Shown: positions 34,114 through 45,700, counted from the first letter of the stretch. The stretch: 64,000 bases of DNA from Candidatus Soleaferrea massiliensis AP7 (GCF_000820765.1 NZ_CCYH01000027.1:62001-126000); one strand, 5' to 3'. Notes: generated by a model from the letters alone, not told the origin. Program-made: numbers and translations.

Positions 34114-36051
34114 ATGTCAGGGCAGAATATCTTGGATGATATCCATTCCCCGGACGATGTCAAGAAACTCTCGCTGGACGAGCTACCCATCCTCTGCAAC
34201 TGCATCCGGTATGAGCTCATCAAGACCGTATCGGTCACCGGCGGGCATTTAGCTTCGAATCTCGGTGTGGTGGAACTGACCGTCGCGCTGCACTATATCT
34301 TCGATTCGCCGAACGACCAGATTGTCTGGGATGTCGGCCACCAGTGCTATACGCACAAGCTTCTGACCGGCCGTAAGGACCGGTTCCAGACACTGCGGCA
34401 GGAGGGCGGCCTGTCCGGATTTCCAAGGCAGAATGAAAGCATCCACGACGCGTTTATCGCAGGGCACAGCAGCACCTCGATTTCGGCGGCCTGCGGGCTT
34501 GCCAAGGCCAATACGCTGCATCACAACGACCATTCGGTCATAGCGGTGCTGGGCGACGGCTCCTTCACCGGCGGCATGATCTATGAGGGCATGAACAACG
34601 CCGGCAAGTCGAGCGACCGCCTTATCATCATACTCAACGATAACGACATGTCGATCTCCAAGAGCACCGGCGCACTGGCCAACTATCTGTCCAACATCCG
34701 GCTGAAAAGCTCTTATCAGAAATTTAAAAATACGCTGGACAACGCGCTCAAACACCTCCCGCTGGTGGGAAATAAGCTTCGAGAAACCCTGCTCACCTCC
34801 AAATCGGTCGTGAAGCAGATCCTATATCACAGCACCTTTTTTGAGGAGCTGGGCTTTGTCTATCTGGGGCCGATTGACGGCCACGACCTGAAAAGCCTGC
34901 TCAAGGCGCTGACTCTCGCGCAGCGGCTGGCCTGTCCGGTCTTTGTGCACATCAAGACGATCAAGGGCAAGGGCTACAGCTTTGCCGAAAACAATCCCGG
35001 CGCATACCACGGCGTCTCGAAATTCAATCCGCTGACCGGGGACTTCAGCAACCTGACCGATGAAAACTACTCACCCGTTAGTCCCATGTGCCTTGTCAGC
35101 CTGGCGAATGAGGATTCCCGCATCTGCGCAACGACTGCCGCGATGAAATATGGCACCGGACTGCAGTTCTTCGCGAAGAAATACCGCGAACGCTTCTTCG
35201 ACGTCGGCATTGCCGAGCAGCACGCGGTGACCTTCTCGGCGGGGCTGGCCCGCAATGGGATGCTGCCGGTCTTTGCGGTTTATTCGACCTTTTTACAGCG
35301 CGCCTACGACCAGGTCATTCACGATGCGGCGATCGAAAACGCCCACATCGTGCTGGCGGTGGACCGCGCGGGATTGGTTGGGGAGGACGGCGAAACCCAT
35401 CAGGGCATCTTTGACGCCTCTTATCTGTCCGCCATCCCGAACATGAAGCTCTACTCCCCGTCCAATTACCGGGAGGTCGAGCTCTGCTTGAAGAAATGCC
35501 TGTATGAGGAAACCGGCATCTGTGCGCTGCGGTATCCGCGCGGCAAGGAGCCGGTCATAGAAAAGGATTTACAGTCGGTCACCGACAGTTATCATCTGCT
35601 GACACAGGAGCATTTTTCCGGCGGTATCGCGCTTTCCAAAAACGGTCCGGCTGCCCCGGCGGACAAGCAGCGGATTCTGCTTGTCTCCTACGGCAGGGAG
35701 ATCGCACCCGTCTGCGGCGCGGCTAAGAAGCTCTGCGCGCTGGGATACCATGTATTCGTGCTCAAGCTCTGTCAGATCAGCCCGATCCCGCCCGCGTGCA
35801 TCGAGCTTGCGCTGCCGTACGAACGGGTCTTCTTTGTTGAGGAGGGCATCCGCAAGGGCGGCATCGGCGAGCACTTCGGCAGTCTGCTGCAGGAGGCGGA
35901 TTACGCGGGACATTATCATATCCGGGCGATCGAGGACCGGTATGTCGACCATGCGCCGGTTGAGCGGCTGCTGAACCGGCTGGGGCTGGATGCCGGCGGC
36001 ATCGAGTCGTTTGTCCGGCAGAACATTGAGAAACAGGAGAAAAATACGTGA
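34114..36051 (+). CDS. dxs: 1-deoxy-D-xylulose-5-phosphate synthase
   Basis: Dxs joins pyruvate and glyceraldehyde 3-phosphate with thiamine diphosphate, the first step of the MEP isoprenoid route. 645 residues. Seen are GGHLASNLGVVELTVALHY, VWDVGHQCYTHKLLTGR, the ThDP motif GDGSFTGGMIYEGMNNAG, and the transketolase pyrimidine domain with FDVGIAEQHAVTFSAGLA. The start at 34114 has GGAGGGG five bases before it; the ATG at 34111 is too close. Its stop overlaps tlyA (GTGA). Confidence 0.96.
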   Translation: MSGQNILDDIHSPDDVKKLSLDELPILCNCIRYELIKTVSVTGGHLASNLGVVELTVALHYIFDSPNDQIVWDVGHQCYTHKLLTGRKDRFQTLRQEGGLSGFPRQNESIHDAFIAGHSSTSISAACGLAKANTLHHNDHSVIAVLGDGSFTGGMIYEGMNNAGKSSDRLIIILNDNDMSISKSTGALANYLSNIRLKSSYQKFKNTLDNALKHLPLVGNKLRETLLTSKSVVKQILYHSTFFEELGFVYLGPIDGHDLKSLLKALTLAQRLACPVFVHIKTIKGKGYSFAENNPGAYHGVSKFNPLTGDFSNLTDENYSPVSPMCLVSLANEDSRICATTAAMKYGTGLQFFAKKYRERFFDVGIAEQHAVTFSAGLARNGMLPVFAVYSTFLQRAYDQVIHDAAIENAHIVLAVDRAGLVGEDGETHQGIFDASYLSAIPNMKLYSPSNYREVELCLKKCLYEETGICALRYPRGKEPVIEKDLQSVTDSYHLLTQEHFSGGIALSKNGPAAPADKQRILLVSYGREIAPVCGAAKKLCALGYHVFVLKLCQISPIPPACIELALPYERVFFVEEGIRKGGIGEHFGSLLQEADYAGHYHIRAIEDRYVDHAPVERLLNRLGLDAGGIESFVRQNIEKQEKNT

Positions 36052-36860
36052 GCGAAAAGATCAGATTGGATATCGCCATGGTGAACCGTTCGCTGTCAGA
36101 GAGCCGCGAAAAGGCCAAAGCGCTGATCATGGCGGGACAGGTTTACGTCAATCAGCAGAAACAGGATAAGGCCGGCACCCCGGTAACCGGGGTGGATCAC
36201 ATCGAGGTGCGCGGAGATACTTTGAAATATGTGAGCCGCGGCGGGCTGAAGCTCGAAAAGGCCATGCAGAGCTTCCCCATCTGCCTGACAGATAAGGTGT
36301 GCATGGATGTCGGCGCATCGACCGGCGGCTTCACCGACTGCATGCTGCAGAGCGGCGCAAGCCGGGTCTACGCGGTGGATGTCGGCTACGGACAGCTCGC
36401 CTGGAAGCTGCGCACCGATGAACGGGTCGTCAACCTCGAACGGACCAATGTCCGGCATCTGACCAAAGAGCAGGTGCCCGAGCCTGTCGGCTTCGTCAGC
36501 ATCGATGTCGCGTTCATCTCCTTAAAGCTGGTTTTACCGGTACTGAAGGCGTTTCTGCGGCAGGACGGCGAGATCGTCGCACTGGTCAAGCCGCAGTTTG
36601 AGGCCGGACGCGAGAAGGTCGGCAAGAAGGGCGTGGTGCGCGATCCTGATGTTCACCGGGAGGTATTGCAAAACACCCTGGCGTTTGCGCTCGAAAGCGG
36701 ATATCATGTCAAAGGGCTTGATTTTTCTCCGGTCAAAGGGCCGCAGGGCAACATCGAATATTTGATGTACCTGTCGGTTTTACCGGGCGAAGAAGCCTGT
36801 GAACCGAATGTGAAACAGCTGGTGGAGCTTTCCCACAGCACTTTGGACAGAGATGCATAG
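36048..36860 (+). CDS. tlyA: TlyA family rRNA 2'-O-methyltransferase
   Basis: 270 residues from GTG. An N-terminal S4 RNA-binding domain (RLDIAMVNRSLSESREKAKALIM) is followed by a Rossmann methyltransferase with the SAM motif DVGASTGGFTDCML near 86 and VKPQFEAGREKVGKKGVVRD near 183. Members methylate 16S/23S rRNA; some have been called hemolysins. Located between dxs and nadK as in most Firmicutes. Confidence 0.93.
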   Translation: MSEKIRLDIAMVNRSLSESREKAKALIMAGQVYVNQQKQDKAGTPVTGVDHIEVRGDTLKYVSRGGLKLEKAMQSFPICLTDKVCMDVGASTGGFTDCMLQSGASRVYAVDVGYGQLAWKLRTDERVVNLERTNVRHLTKEQVPEPVGFVSIDVAFISLKLVLPVLKAFLRQDGEIVALVKPQFEAGREKVGKKGVVRDPDVHREVLQNTLAFALESGYHVKGLDFSPVKGPQGNIEYLMYLSVLPGEEACEPNVKQLVELSHSTLDRDA

Positions 36861-37265
36861 CAGAAGCACAGTTCCTTTATCCATAAACCGTTCGAGGGCA
36901 TCAGAAATCATTCAGGGGAACCGCAGTAAAAGGAATGAATTCTGGGATTTGAATATACATACCGATCTTATATTCAGAATCATATAAAAAGCAAAACCGA
37001 AGAATATAGAAGTCAACATCCGCGTTGCCACAGTTCATCGGTCTTTCTTTTATGAACAGCAGGCTTCAGGATGATCGACTGATGAACGCATACGGTTATT
37101 TCCGTCCAGTATCCCTTGAAGTCTGCCATTGGGGACAAACTTATCTGAATCGATGGGGACACCTCAGGCAATCAAGGGGAACCAGCAGGACAGGCCGGAT
37201 AACAGAACGATACTTTTTCAGGAATGACACGGCGGAATTACCCGCTGTGAACGAGGTTGCAGAGA
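36861..37265. other. 405-base gap between tlyA and nadK
   Basis: No protein-like ORF, tRNA or clear terminator was found. A short ORF beginning near 37025 is not recognisable and lacks a good RBS. The gap is longer than expected for this normally compact gene order. Confidence 0.5.
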
Positions 37266-38120
37266 ATGAACGTTGTTTTAATGCCGAATCTGGATAAAAA
37301 AAATGCGCTGCAGTGCACCTGCAGTGTAATAGACAAGCTGTCTTCCCTCGGCGTTTCGGTTCTGATGTCGGACGCTTACCGAGAAAGTCTCAGCCGCGGC
37401 GATGTGCAGTACGGCGATTTTTATGAGAACGTCCGGCGGTGCGATGCAATTATCGCCATCGGCGGAGACGGCACGATCATCCACAGTGCGAAACATGCGA
37501 TCGAATACCGTAAGCAGGTGCTTGGAATCAACGTCGGCAGGCTGGGTTTTCTCGCACAGCTGGAAGAAACCGATCTCGATTGGCTGGACGCCTTTGTCAA
37601 AGGGGATTACACCGTCGACAAGCGGATGCTTCTGCAGGTGGAGATCCTCAAGAAGGGCGAAAAGGCATGCTTTTATGCGCTCAACGATGTGGTGCTGACC
37701 AAGGGCGAGCTTGCGCGCATGGTGGACCTCAAGGTGTTCTGCGACGGGAAGCTTGTCAGCGATTACCGCGCGGACGGCATCATCTTCTGCACGCCGACCG
37801 GCTCGACCGCCTATTCCATGTCGGCGGGCGGCGCGATCATCGACCCGGTGTTCGACTGCATCTCGATGACCCCGATCTGTCCGCATTCCCTCTTCTCGCG
37901 GACGATCATCTTCTCGCCGGAAAAAGAGCTTACGGTGGAGAACGTCTATATCAACAGTGAAAACGAGCTGTATCTCACCGTGGACGGTGAGAAGGCAATC
38001 AAAATAGAGGAGGAAGACCGCGTCACCGTCAAAAAGGCGGATATCTACGCGGAATTCGTCAATCTGGGGCACCGGGATTATTACGAGGTGCTGGGCGAAA
38101 AAATAATGAAAAGGGGTTAG
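37266..38120 (+). CDS. nadK: NAD kinase
   Basis: 284 residues. IAIGGDGTIIHSAKHA near residue 63 carries the GGDGT nucleotide motif. NDVVLTKGE and the conserved CTPTGSTAYSMSAGGAIIDP near 175 follow. It phosphorylates NAD to NADP using ATP or polyphosphate. The ATG at 37266 is nine bases after GAGG; the upstream in-frame TTG is weaker. Precedes argR by six bases. Confidence 0.95.
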   Translation: MNVVLMPNLDKKNALQCTCSVIDKLSSLGVSVLMSDAYRESLSRGDVQYGDFYENVRRCDAIIAIGGDGTIIHSAKHAIEYRKQVLGINVGRLGFLAQLEETDLDWLDAFVKGDYTVDKRMLLQVEILKKGEKACFYALNDVVLTKGELARMVDLKVFCDGKLVSDYRADGIIFCTPTGSTAYSMSAGGAIIDPVFDCISMTPICPHSLFSRTIIFSPEKELTVENVYINSENELYLTVDGEKAIKIEEEDRVTVKKADIYAEFVNLGHRDYYEVLGEKIMKRG

Positions 38121-38126
38121 AACTGT

Positions 38127-38582
38127 ATGAAGACCAAACGACACGCCAAGATTTTAGAACTCATCTCAGAGCGGGAAATTGACACGCAGGAAGAGCTTCT
38201 CAAAGCGCTGAAGACATCCGGCTTCGATGTTACGCAGGCGACGGTGTCGCGCGACATCAAGGAGCTTCGGCTGATCAAGACTCTCTCCTATAATGGAAAT
38301 TACAAGTATGCGGCATCCACCAACGATCAGGGCGTGGATATGGCTTCGAAGTTCTATTCCATCTTCAAGGAGTCGGCCTATTCGGTCGACTATGCGGGCA
38401 ACCTCGTCGTGGTCAAATGCTATGTCGGCATGGCCAACGCGGCCTGCGCGGCGCTGGACATCATGCACCTGCCCGGCGTAGTCGGCACGCTGGCCGGGGA
38501 CGACACCATCCTGATTGTCATGCGGGATGAAGCAGGCACCATGCATATGATAGAAGAGCTTAAAAAAATCATCGATAAATAG
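38127..38582 (+). CDS. argR: Arginine repressor ArgR
   Basis: 151 residues: an N-terminal winged helix (RHAKILELISEREIDTQEEL, then VTQATVSRDIKELRLIK) and a C-terminal arginine-binding oligomerisation domain with GTLAGDDTILIVMRDE. It regulates arginine metabolism genes, none of which are in the window. Its place between nadK and recN is the standard Firmicutes order. Confidence 0.95.
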   Translation: MKTKRHAKILELISEREIDTQEELLKALKTSGFDVTQATVSRDIKELRLIKTLSYNGNYKYAASTNDQGVDMASKFYSIFKESAYSVDYAGNLVVVKCYVGMANAACAALDIMHLPGVVGTLAGDDTILIVMRDEAGTMHMIEELKKIIDK

Positions 38583-38610
38583 CAGAAAAAAGACAGAGGG
38601 GAGGAAGGAT

Positions 38611-40287
38611 ATGCTATCTCATCTGTTTATCCGGAATGTTGCGGTCATTGAAAAGACCACCGTCGATTTCACCGGGGGACTGAATATCTTCACCGGAGAG
38701 ACCGGCGCCGGAAAATCGATCATCATCCACGCGCTCAGCGCCATCCTGGGCGGCAGGGTTTCCAAGGATATCGTCCGCAGAGGGGCCGACAAGGCTGTGG
38801 TCAACGCGCTGTTCACCGACATCGGCAGGACGGCTGAGGATGCGGTGCGCGAGCTTGGCTTCGAGATGGAGGACGGGGAACTGCTGATCTCCCGCGAAAT
38901 CTCAGCGGAAGGACGCGGCAGCTGCAGGATCAACGCACAGCCCGCCACGGTCACCATGCTGCGGCAGCTCGGACAGCTTCTGATCAGCATTCACGGACAG
39001 CACGACAATGAAGAACTGTTAAACGAACAGAAACACATCCGGTTCATCGACCGGTTCGGCGCATTACATACACAGCTGTCGCGGTACCGCGATTTGTACA
39101 CCAAGCTACAGGATATCCGGCAATCGCTCGAACAGCTGCAGATGGATGAGGCGCAGAAGGCGAAGACGCAGGACATCCTGACCTACCAGATCGAGGAGAT
39201 CGAGTCGGCGAAGCTGAAACCCCGGGAAGAGGAGGAGCTGACCGCGCAAAGGGAGCTTCTGCTGAACACGCAGAAGATTTCCGGTGCGCTGTGCTCGGCA
39301 CATGAAAGCATCAACGGGGATACCGACACGCAGGGCGCGATGCAGCTTGTGCGGCTTGCGCAGCTTCAGCTGCAGGATATCGCCTCCTACCTGCCGATGT
39401 TTGGGGAATGCGCGCAGAAGCTGACGGATATCTACTACGAGCTGGAGGGCATCAACGACGAAATCCGCGGCTACCTCGACGACGACGAGACGAATCCCGG
39501 CGATCTGGACGCCATCGAAGGCAGGCTGGATCAGATCTACCGGCTGAAGCTCAAATACGGCGAAACCGTGGAGCAGGTGGTTGCTTACTATGAGGACTGC
39601 CGCCACAAGCTCGAGCAATTACAGGATTCCGAAGAAGAGATCGCCCGGCTGAAGGAAGCACTGCAGCAGGCACACGCACAGGCGGCGGCATGCGCGAAGC
39701 GGCTTTCGGAGGATCGAAAAGCGGCGGCGCAGCGTTTTTCCGCACTGGTATGTGACGAGCTCAGCTTTCTCGAGATGCCGTTTGTGCAGTTTTCGGTGGA
39801 TGCAAAGCCCATAGAACTTGGCAGGAACGGCATGGACAGCATGCAGTTTCTGATATCGACCAATCCCGGCGAACCGCCGAAGCCGATCGACCGCATCGCG
39901 TCGGGCGGCGAGCTGTCCCGCATCATGCTGGCATTCAAATGTGTGCTGGCCGACCAGGATGAGATCGGCACGCTGATCTTTGACGAGGTGGATACCGGCG
40001 TCAGCGGCAAGACCGCGCAGCGGGTCGGCGTCAAGCTCAAGGAAGCGTCGCGCAGCCGGCAGGTGATCTGTATCACGCATCTGGCGCAGGTCGCGGCGTT
40101 TGCGGACAACCATCTGCTGATTGAAAAGCATCTGGATGAAAACAGCACCCGCACGCAGGTGCACACGCTGTCGCTGGAGGAACGCCAGCGGGAGATTGCG
40201 CGGATCATCGGCGGCGCCGACATCACCGCGCTCACATTGAATCACGCGAAGGAGCTCATAGAGCAATCCAATATAAGAGATTTTTAA
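38611..40287 (+). CDS. recN: DNA repair ATPase RecN
   Basis: 558 residues, SMC-like. Walker A GETGAGKSIIIHALS near residue 30, ISIHGQHDNEELL near 130, and two coiled-coil arms (about 160-210 and 290-375). The signature ASGGELSRIMLAFKCVL near 430 and Walker B LIFDEVDTGVSGKTA follow. It acts in early double-strand break repair. Confidence 0.96.
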   Translation: MLSHLFIRNVAVIEKTTVDFTGGLNIFTGETGAGKSIIIHALSAILGGRVSKDIVRRGADKAVVNALFTDIGRTAEDAVRELGFEMEDGELLISREISAEGRGSCRINAQPATVTMLRQLGQLLISIHGQHDNEELLNEQKHIRFIDRFGALHTQLSRYRDLYTKLQDIRQSLEQLQMDEAQKAKTQDILTYQIEEIESAKLKPREEEELTAQRELLLNTQKISGALCSAHESINGDTDTQGAMQLVRLAQLQLQDIASYLPMFGECAQKLTDIYYELEGINDEIRGYLDDDETNPGDLDAIEGRLDQIYRLKLKYGETVEQVVAYYEDCRHKLEQLQDSEEEIARLKEALQQAHAQAAACAKRLSEDRKAAAQRFSALVCDELSFLEMPFVQFSVDAKPIELGRNGMDSMQFLISTNPGEPPKPIDRIASGGELSRIMLAFKCVLADQDEIGTLIFDEVDTGVSGKTAQRVGVKLKEASRSRQVICITHLAQVAAFADNHLLIEKHLDENSTRTQVHTLSLEERQREIARIIGGADITALTLNHAKELIEQSNIRDF

Positions 40288-40302
40288 GGAGAGAGTATAT
40301 CG

Positions 40303-41529
40303 ATGACAGTATTTGAAGAACTGAAAAGACGCGGGCTTATCGCCCAGATGACCCATGAGGATCAGATCAAGAAGGCGCTGGAAAATGAAAAGGTCACCTT
40401 CTATATCGGATTCGATGCGACGGCTGACAGCCTGCATGTGGGCCATCTGCTGCAGATCATCGTCATGATGCATATGCAGAGAGCGGGCCACCGTCCGATC
40501 GCGCTTCTCGGTACCGGAACCACAATGGTCGGCGACCCGACCGGCAAGACGGATATGCGCAAGATGCTCACCAAGGAGCAGATTAACAGCAACGCTGAAC
40601 GTTTTAAGGCACAGATCTCCAAATTCGTCGATTTTACGGACGATAAGGCACTGGTTCTGCGCAACGGCGACTGGCTGCTGAAGCTCAATTATATGGAGTT
40701 CCTGCGCGATATCGGCGTGCATTTCTCGGTCAACCGCATGCTGACGGCGGAATGCTTCAAGAGCAGGCTGGAGAAGGGCCTGACCTTCATCGAATTCAAC
40801 TATATGCTCATGCAGAGCTATGACTTCTTATACTTGCTGCAGAACTACGGATGTACGCTGGAGCTGGGCGGCGACGACCAGTGGTCCAACATTATAAGCG
40901 GCGTGGATCTGGCGCGCAAGGTGGAGAAGAAGGAGGTCTACGGCATGACCTTCACGCTGCTGACCACAAAGGAAGGCAAAAAGATGGGCAAAACCGAGAG
41001 CGGCGCGCTCTGGCTGGACCCGGAGAAGGTTTCGCCGTATGATTTCTTCCAGTACTGGAGAAACATTGACGACGCGGACGTCATCAACTGCCTGAAGCTC
41101 ATGACCTTCCTGCCGATCGAGGAGATTGAGGCAATGGAATCCTGGGAAGGCAGCCAGCTGAATGAAGCCAAGGAGCTGCTCGCGTTTGAGGTGACCAAGC
41201 TGGTACATGGCGAAGAGGAAGCCTTAAAGGCAAAGGAAGCGGCCAGGGCGCTGTTCGGAGCAGGCGTCGACAGCGAAAACATGCCGACCACCGCGCTTTC
41301 CGATGCGGATTTCACCGAAGGCGCCGTCACCGTGGCGGACCTGCTTGTGAAGACCGGACTTGCAAATTCCAAGGGCGCAGGCCGCAGACTGATCGAACAG
41401 GGCGGCATCTCCATTGGTTCCGAGAAGGTGTCCGACCCATTCGAGAGCGTCGACAGGGACGACTTCGCGGAAAACGGCTACATTGTGCTGAAAAAAGGCA
41501 AGAAGGTTTATCATAAGGTGACGCTGTAA
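40303..41529 (+). CDS. tyrS: Tyrosyl-tRNA synthetase
   Basis: 408 residues, class I. The HIGH-like motif is HVGHLL near residue 45, tyrosine-binding blocks are [13 protein letters not shown] and MQSYDFLYL, the KMSKS-like motif is KMGKTESG near 227, and the S4 domain is at 340-405. Only 15 bases separate it from recN, so there is no room for its own T-box leader here. Confidence 0.96.
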   Translation: MTVFEELKRRGLIAQMTHEDQIKKALENEKVTFYIGFDATADSLHVGHLLQIIVMMHMQRAGHRPIALLGTGTTMVGDPTGKTDMRKMLTKEQINSNAERFKAQISKFVDFTDDKALVLRNGDWLLKLNYMEFLRDIGVHFSVNRMLTAECFKSRLEKGLTFIEFNYMLMQSYDFLYLLQNYGCTLELGGDDQWSNIISGVDLARKVEKKEVYGMTFTLLTTKEGKKMGKTESGALWLDPEKVSPYDFFQYWRNIDDADVINCLKLMTFLPIEEIEAMESWEGSQLNEAKELLAFEVTKLVHGEEEALKAKEAARALFGAGVDSENMPTTALSDADFTEGAVTVADLLVKTGLANSKGAGRRLIEQGGISIGSEKVSDPFESVDRDDFAENGYIVLKKGKKVYHKVTL

Positions 41530-41589
41530 GCATCCTGATACGGACTCTAGATGGGTGGCCGTAACCGCTTCGGCTATTAGGACATATTA

Positions 41590-41633
41590 GAATCTCCCGG
41601 TTCCGCCGTCTAGGCGGGCCGGGAGATTCTTTT
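41590..41633 (+). terminator. Terminator after tyrS
   Basis: GAATCTCCCGG (41590-41600) pairs with CCGGGAGATTC (41619-41629), with an inner CCGCC/GGCGG stem, followed by TTTTGG. This ends the long housekeeping operon. Between here and 41952 I see only an AT-rich patch (41895-41915) and no gene. Confidence 0.85.
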
Positions 41634-41952
41634 GGTTATATGGATAAGTTCAGCGCCAAATGTTTCGCGCGGGATCATGGTTTTGTATGGGTTCCGCATC
41701 CATAGCAAAGCCGCTCCTCCTCCACCTCATCCGGGCGTAACCATTTCCCCATTCTTCCTCAGCTATTGCCTCGATCCGGTGTTCCCTTGCGGCTTTTCAC
41801 GCGGCGTCAGTCCCGCACCAAATTCCCCGGTTTAAATGGAGCGCATCGGGACACTTCATCTTGATGCAGACAAGGCAGCCGCCGTAGGCCGGTTAAATAT
41901 TATAATATTACTATAGAGGCTCAGCCCTCGAAATGAAAGGACAGACAGCACA

Positions 41953-41988
41953 AAACAAGGCGGTACCAAAAGCGGTACCGCCTTGTTT
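41953..41988 (-). terminator. Terminator of the 41995 gene
   Basis: AAACAAGGCGGTACC and its complement form a perfect 15-bp stem around AAAAGC. On the minus strand the stem ends in TTGTTTTG, just beyond the stop codon at 41995. Confidence 0.8.
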
Positions 41989-41994
41989 CACAGA

Positions 41995-42489
41995 CTATGA
42001 TATGCGTTCGGCATATATATCCGCATTGATATACCATTCGCCGTCATCTTTTACGGTAACATTCTGCCAATGAAAATGATGATCCTCAATTTCGACAAAA
42101 ACCCACTTCCTTCTTTCATCGTCAATGTTCGTAAGGACGATCATATCATGTTGTTTTGTCGCTTCAAGTCTCATGATTTTTCCTGTGTAACCATAGGCGA
42201 CATCCCATGCGTGTGTGACTGGGTTGTAGACCCGAAGCGTTGTGCCGTATTCCGTGATAGGATGTGGGATTTCCGTTTTTGTTTCTCGCGAAGGCAAAAT
42301 AATGACATCCTGCACCGCCATGCCTTCAAGAACCCATGAAAAATGCCATTCTCCTTTGACCGAACAGGACATGTTGTGGTCCGTATAATCGAGTTTCCAG
42401 CTGCCGATAAGTTTCCCGAAATAATTATATTCTTCGGGCAGCTGGGCGCTCTTGCCCTTGCTTGTCAATGTTTCTATAAAGCTGTTCAT
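41995..42489 (-). CDS. Conserved lipocalin-like protein, DUF1579-like
   Basis: 164 residues with alternating beta-strand pattern and no signal peptide: LIGSWKLDYTDHNMSCSVKG, EWHFSWVLEGMAVQDVIILP, TTLRVYNPVTHAWDVAYGYT, and the end DGEWYINADIYAERIS. The motif G-S-W near the start and repeated WxF/WDV strands fit a small calycin-like barrel such as DUF1579. The assignment is by pattern only. RBS GAGGAG lies eight bases before ATG. The 290 bases upstream to the RND gene contain a short ORF (42486-42683) with poor RBS that I do not accept. Confidence 0.6.
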   Translation of the reverse strand: MNSFIETLTSKGKSAQLPEEYNYFGKLIGSWKLDYTDHNMSCSVKGEWHFSWVLEGMAVQDVIILPSRETKTEIPHPITEYGTTLRVYNPVTHAWDVAYGYTGKIMRLEATKQHDMIVLTNIDDERRKWVFVEIEDHHFHWQNVTVKDDGEWYINADIYAERIS

Positions 42490-42780
42490 TTACAAATTCT
42501 CCTCACTGAATAATCGGAAATAGTCGGCTCTGCGGTGTGTATCAAGCTGTAGAATATCATTTCTGTAAAAGCCTGACCAACGGTCCGCGATGACAAAATG
42601 ATGCTTATAACTGTTTTAGCAGCACACGCATCAGCCGGCGGACCGTTCAGGATATTGCCGATAGTGGATATAACTTGATGCATCGCTTTATTCCGCTCAG
42701 AAGGTGAGCTGATATCAAGCCCTGTTCAGGCCGGTACGTATCAGCCGTTTAACGGGTGGCTTTTGCGGGCTCTCGGAAGC

Positions 42781-45700
42781 TTATTCACCATCACCCAGAT
42801 CGACCGCTTTGAGCGGCTTGCGCATCAGCAGGTCATAGATGGCCGGTACGATAAACAGGGTCAAAAACGTAGCGTAGGTCAGTCCGAAGATGATCACCAC
42901 AGCCATCGGCTGTAACAGGTCCGAGCCGGAGCCGATGCCCAGTGCCAGTGTTAAAAGGCCCAGAATGGTGGTCAGTGCAGTCATCAGAATCGGACGGATG
43001 CGCCGCCGTCCGGTCAGAATCAGCGCTTCGTGCTTCTCCGCGCCGTCCAGCCGCAGCTGGTTTGTGTAATCGACAAATACGATGCCGTTGTTGACGACCA
43101 CGCCCGCCAGCACCAGGAAGCCGAGCATTGCGACGATGGTCAGGTCGAATCCGCCGGCCCAGAGCGCGAGCAGACCGCCGGTGAACGCCAGCGGCAGCGT
43201 GAACATGACGATGAACGGGGACATCAGCGACTGGAACTGCGCGGCCATAATCGCGTAGATCAGCACAATGGCCAAAAGGATCATCTTGACCAGGTCGGAG
43301 AGCGTGTTGTTGATCGTCTCGTTTTCACCGGAGATTTCGACCTTGTAGCCTTCCGGCGCTTCATAGTTCGCGAGCTTGGATTCCAGTTCGCGGCTCACCA
43401 GTCCGATATTGTGGTCCGGATCGATCTGCGCGGTGACCGACATCGTGCGCGCCCGGTCTTCATGATGGATTGCCGGGAGGCCCTGCGCCTGTGTGACCGA
43501 CGCGATATCGCCGAGCTTCACATCGACGGTTTCACCGTCCTTTGTGCCCTCGATCGTGTAATCGGCAAGCCTGTCGTGCTTCGGCAGGTTCTCTTGGTCC
43601 TGTACGACGATCACATCGTACTCCTTGCCGTCCATCGACAGCGTGGTGGCCTTGCTTTCGGACTGGATGGCCTGCGCAAGCGCCTGATAGACCTGCGCAA
43701 CGGTCAGCGAGTATTCCATCGCCCTGTTTTTATCGACCGTGATGCGGGTCTCGTTGGTGGTCTCCTCGAGTCCATCGGAAACTTCGACCGTGCCGTCCAC
43801 CTGTTCCACGATACCCGCTACATCGCGCGCGATCTCCTGCAGCTGGTCGAGGTCGTCGCCGGTGATGTCGATCTGGATGCCCGAACCGGCCATCGCCGAG
43901 ATGTCCATGCCGGAGGAGGATGCATCCACGGTGCAGTCAAGCCCGTCGGTCTCTTCCTTGATGAGCCGTTCGATCTCCTGGCTGGTATTTTTGCGGCTTT
44001 CATCCAGCAGTACATACATGCTGACGCTGTTTTCATCCTGCGACTGCATCGCGCCGACCGTCTTCACGCCGTCAATGTCCTCGATGCGCGAGATGATCTC
44101 ATCGCTGAGCGCGCGCGTCTGCGTTTTTGTGGTCTCCTTCGGCGTCTCCATCGTGACGGTGATCTGGTTGCTGTTGGTTTCAGGCATGAAGCCGGTGCCC
44201 AGCAGCGTGGTGCCGAAGATGCTCAGTCCCAGAAGTGCGCCCGCACAGCACAACGTCATCGCCTTATGCCGAAGTGTGAACCGAAGCGCCCTTTCGTAGA
44301 CATCCACGACCTTGTCAAACCAGCTGTGCTTCGTCTCCCTGGCCTTTTTGAGCATTGTAGAGGAGAGCGCCGGAATCAGCGTCAATGCGATCAATAGGCT
44401 GGCGACCAGCGAGAACCCGATGGTAAGGCCCATATCCGCGAACAGCTGCCGCGAAATACCCTCGGTGAAGACGATCGGCAGAAAGACGCAGATGGTGGTC
44501 AAGGTCGACGCGGTGATCGCGCCGGCAACCTGTTTTGCGCCCTGTACCGCGGCTCTGGCAGCCGGGACGCCGTCGCTGCGCAGCCGGTAGATGTTCTCTA
44601 TAACCACAATGCTGTTATCCACCAGCATGCCGACGCCGAGCGCAAGGCCAGCCAGCGAGATGACATTCAAGGTCACGCCGCAGAAATACATCAGCACCAC
44701 GGCAAAAACGAGGCTGATTGGGATGCTGACCGCGACGATGAAGGTTGGCTTAAACCGGTGCAGGAACAAAAACAGGATCAATATTGCGAGGATGCCGCCC
44801 ATCAGCAGGTTCTGCAGCACCGAGTTGATGACCGTGTTGATATAAATGCCCTGATCGTTCAGCGCGGTGATGTGCATGCCGCTGTTGAGTTCTTCGAGCT
44901 TCTCCATCGTCTGCCGTGTGAGGTCGGACACCTCGGTGGTCGACGCGGTGCTCTGCTTCTGCATGGTCAGCAGGATGCCGTCGTTGCCGTTGATCTTCGC
45001 GTACATCTCTCCGACATTGCTGGAAAATCCGATATCCGCGACGTCGCCGAGCCTGATTACGCCGATGTCGTCGTTCTTGGTATCCATCAGCACAAGGTTT
45101 TCTACCTCCTTTTCATCGGCGAACTGGTCGCCGACCCGGATCGAATAGCTCTCGTCGCCCTCGGTCAGGCTGCCGGCGGGCATCGAGAAGTTCTCCGCTG
45201 TCAAGAGGTCCTTTATCATCTTCGGCGTGAGCGCGCCGCTCAAGTTGGCCTTCGCATAGGCCTCCTCCTCGGCGGACTCCATCTCGGCTTTCTTCTCCTC
45301 CAGCAGCTTTTCCTGGTCGGAAAGCTCGCGGTCGGCCTTGCTGAGCGCGTCCTCGAGCTGGGCTTTGCCGAGATTCAGCTGCTTTTCCCCCTCCAGAAGC
45401 TGGTCAAACTGCTTCTGCAGAGTGCTCTGCTGTGTCTTAATCGCCGAAATGCCGCTGTCGGCCTGCGTAATGCCGTCGTCCAGCTGCTTTAACAGGCCTT
45501 CAAGCTGTTCTTTAAGCTTGCTGCCCGGCGCCTGTGCCTCGGAAAGGATGCTGTTCATCGTGCTTTCATCGATCAGACCAGCCTCGACAAGCCCTGAAAG
45601 CAGTGTCCGCAGCTCACCCGCCTGCACCGATGCGCTTGCGTCCAGCCGCTGGATTACCCCCTCCAACACGGTTTTCAGCGATGCGAGCTGTGTGCGCTGG

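Noticed and set aside
40288..40302. T-box in front of tyrS
   Set aside because: Only 15 bases separate recN and tyrS.
42486..42683. 65-codon reverse ORF whose stop overlaps the start of the 41995 gene
   Set aside because: The ATGA overlap is suggestive, but the RBS is poor and the peptide is not protein-like.
43030..44397. 455-codon forward ORF opposite the RND gene
   Set aside because: Arg/His/Asp-rich shadow with no domain pattern.
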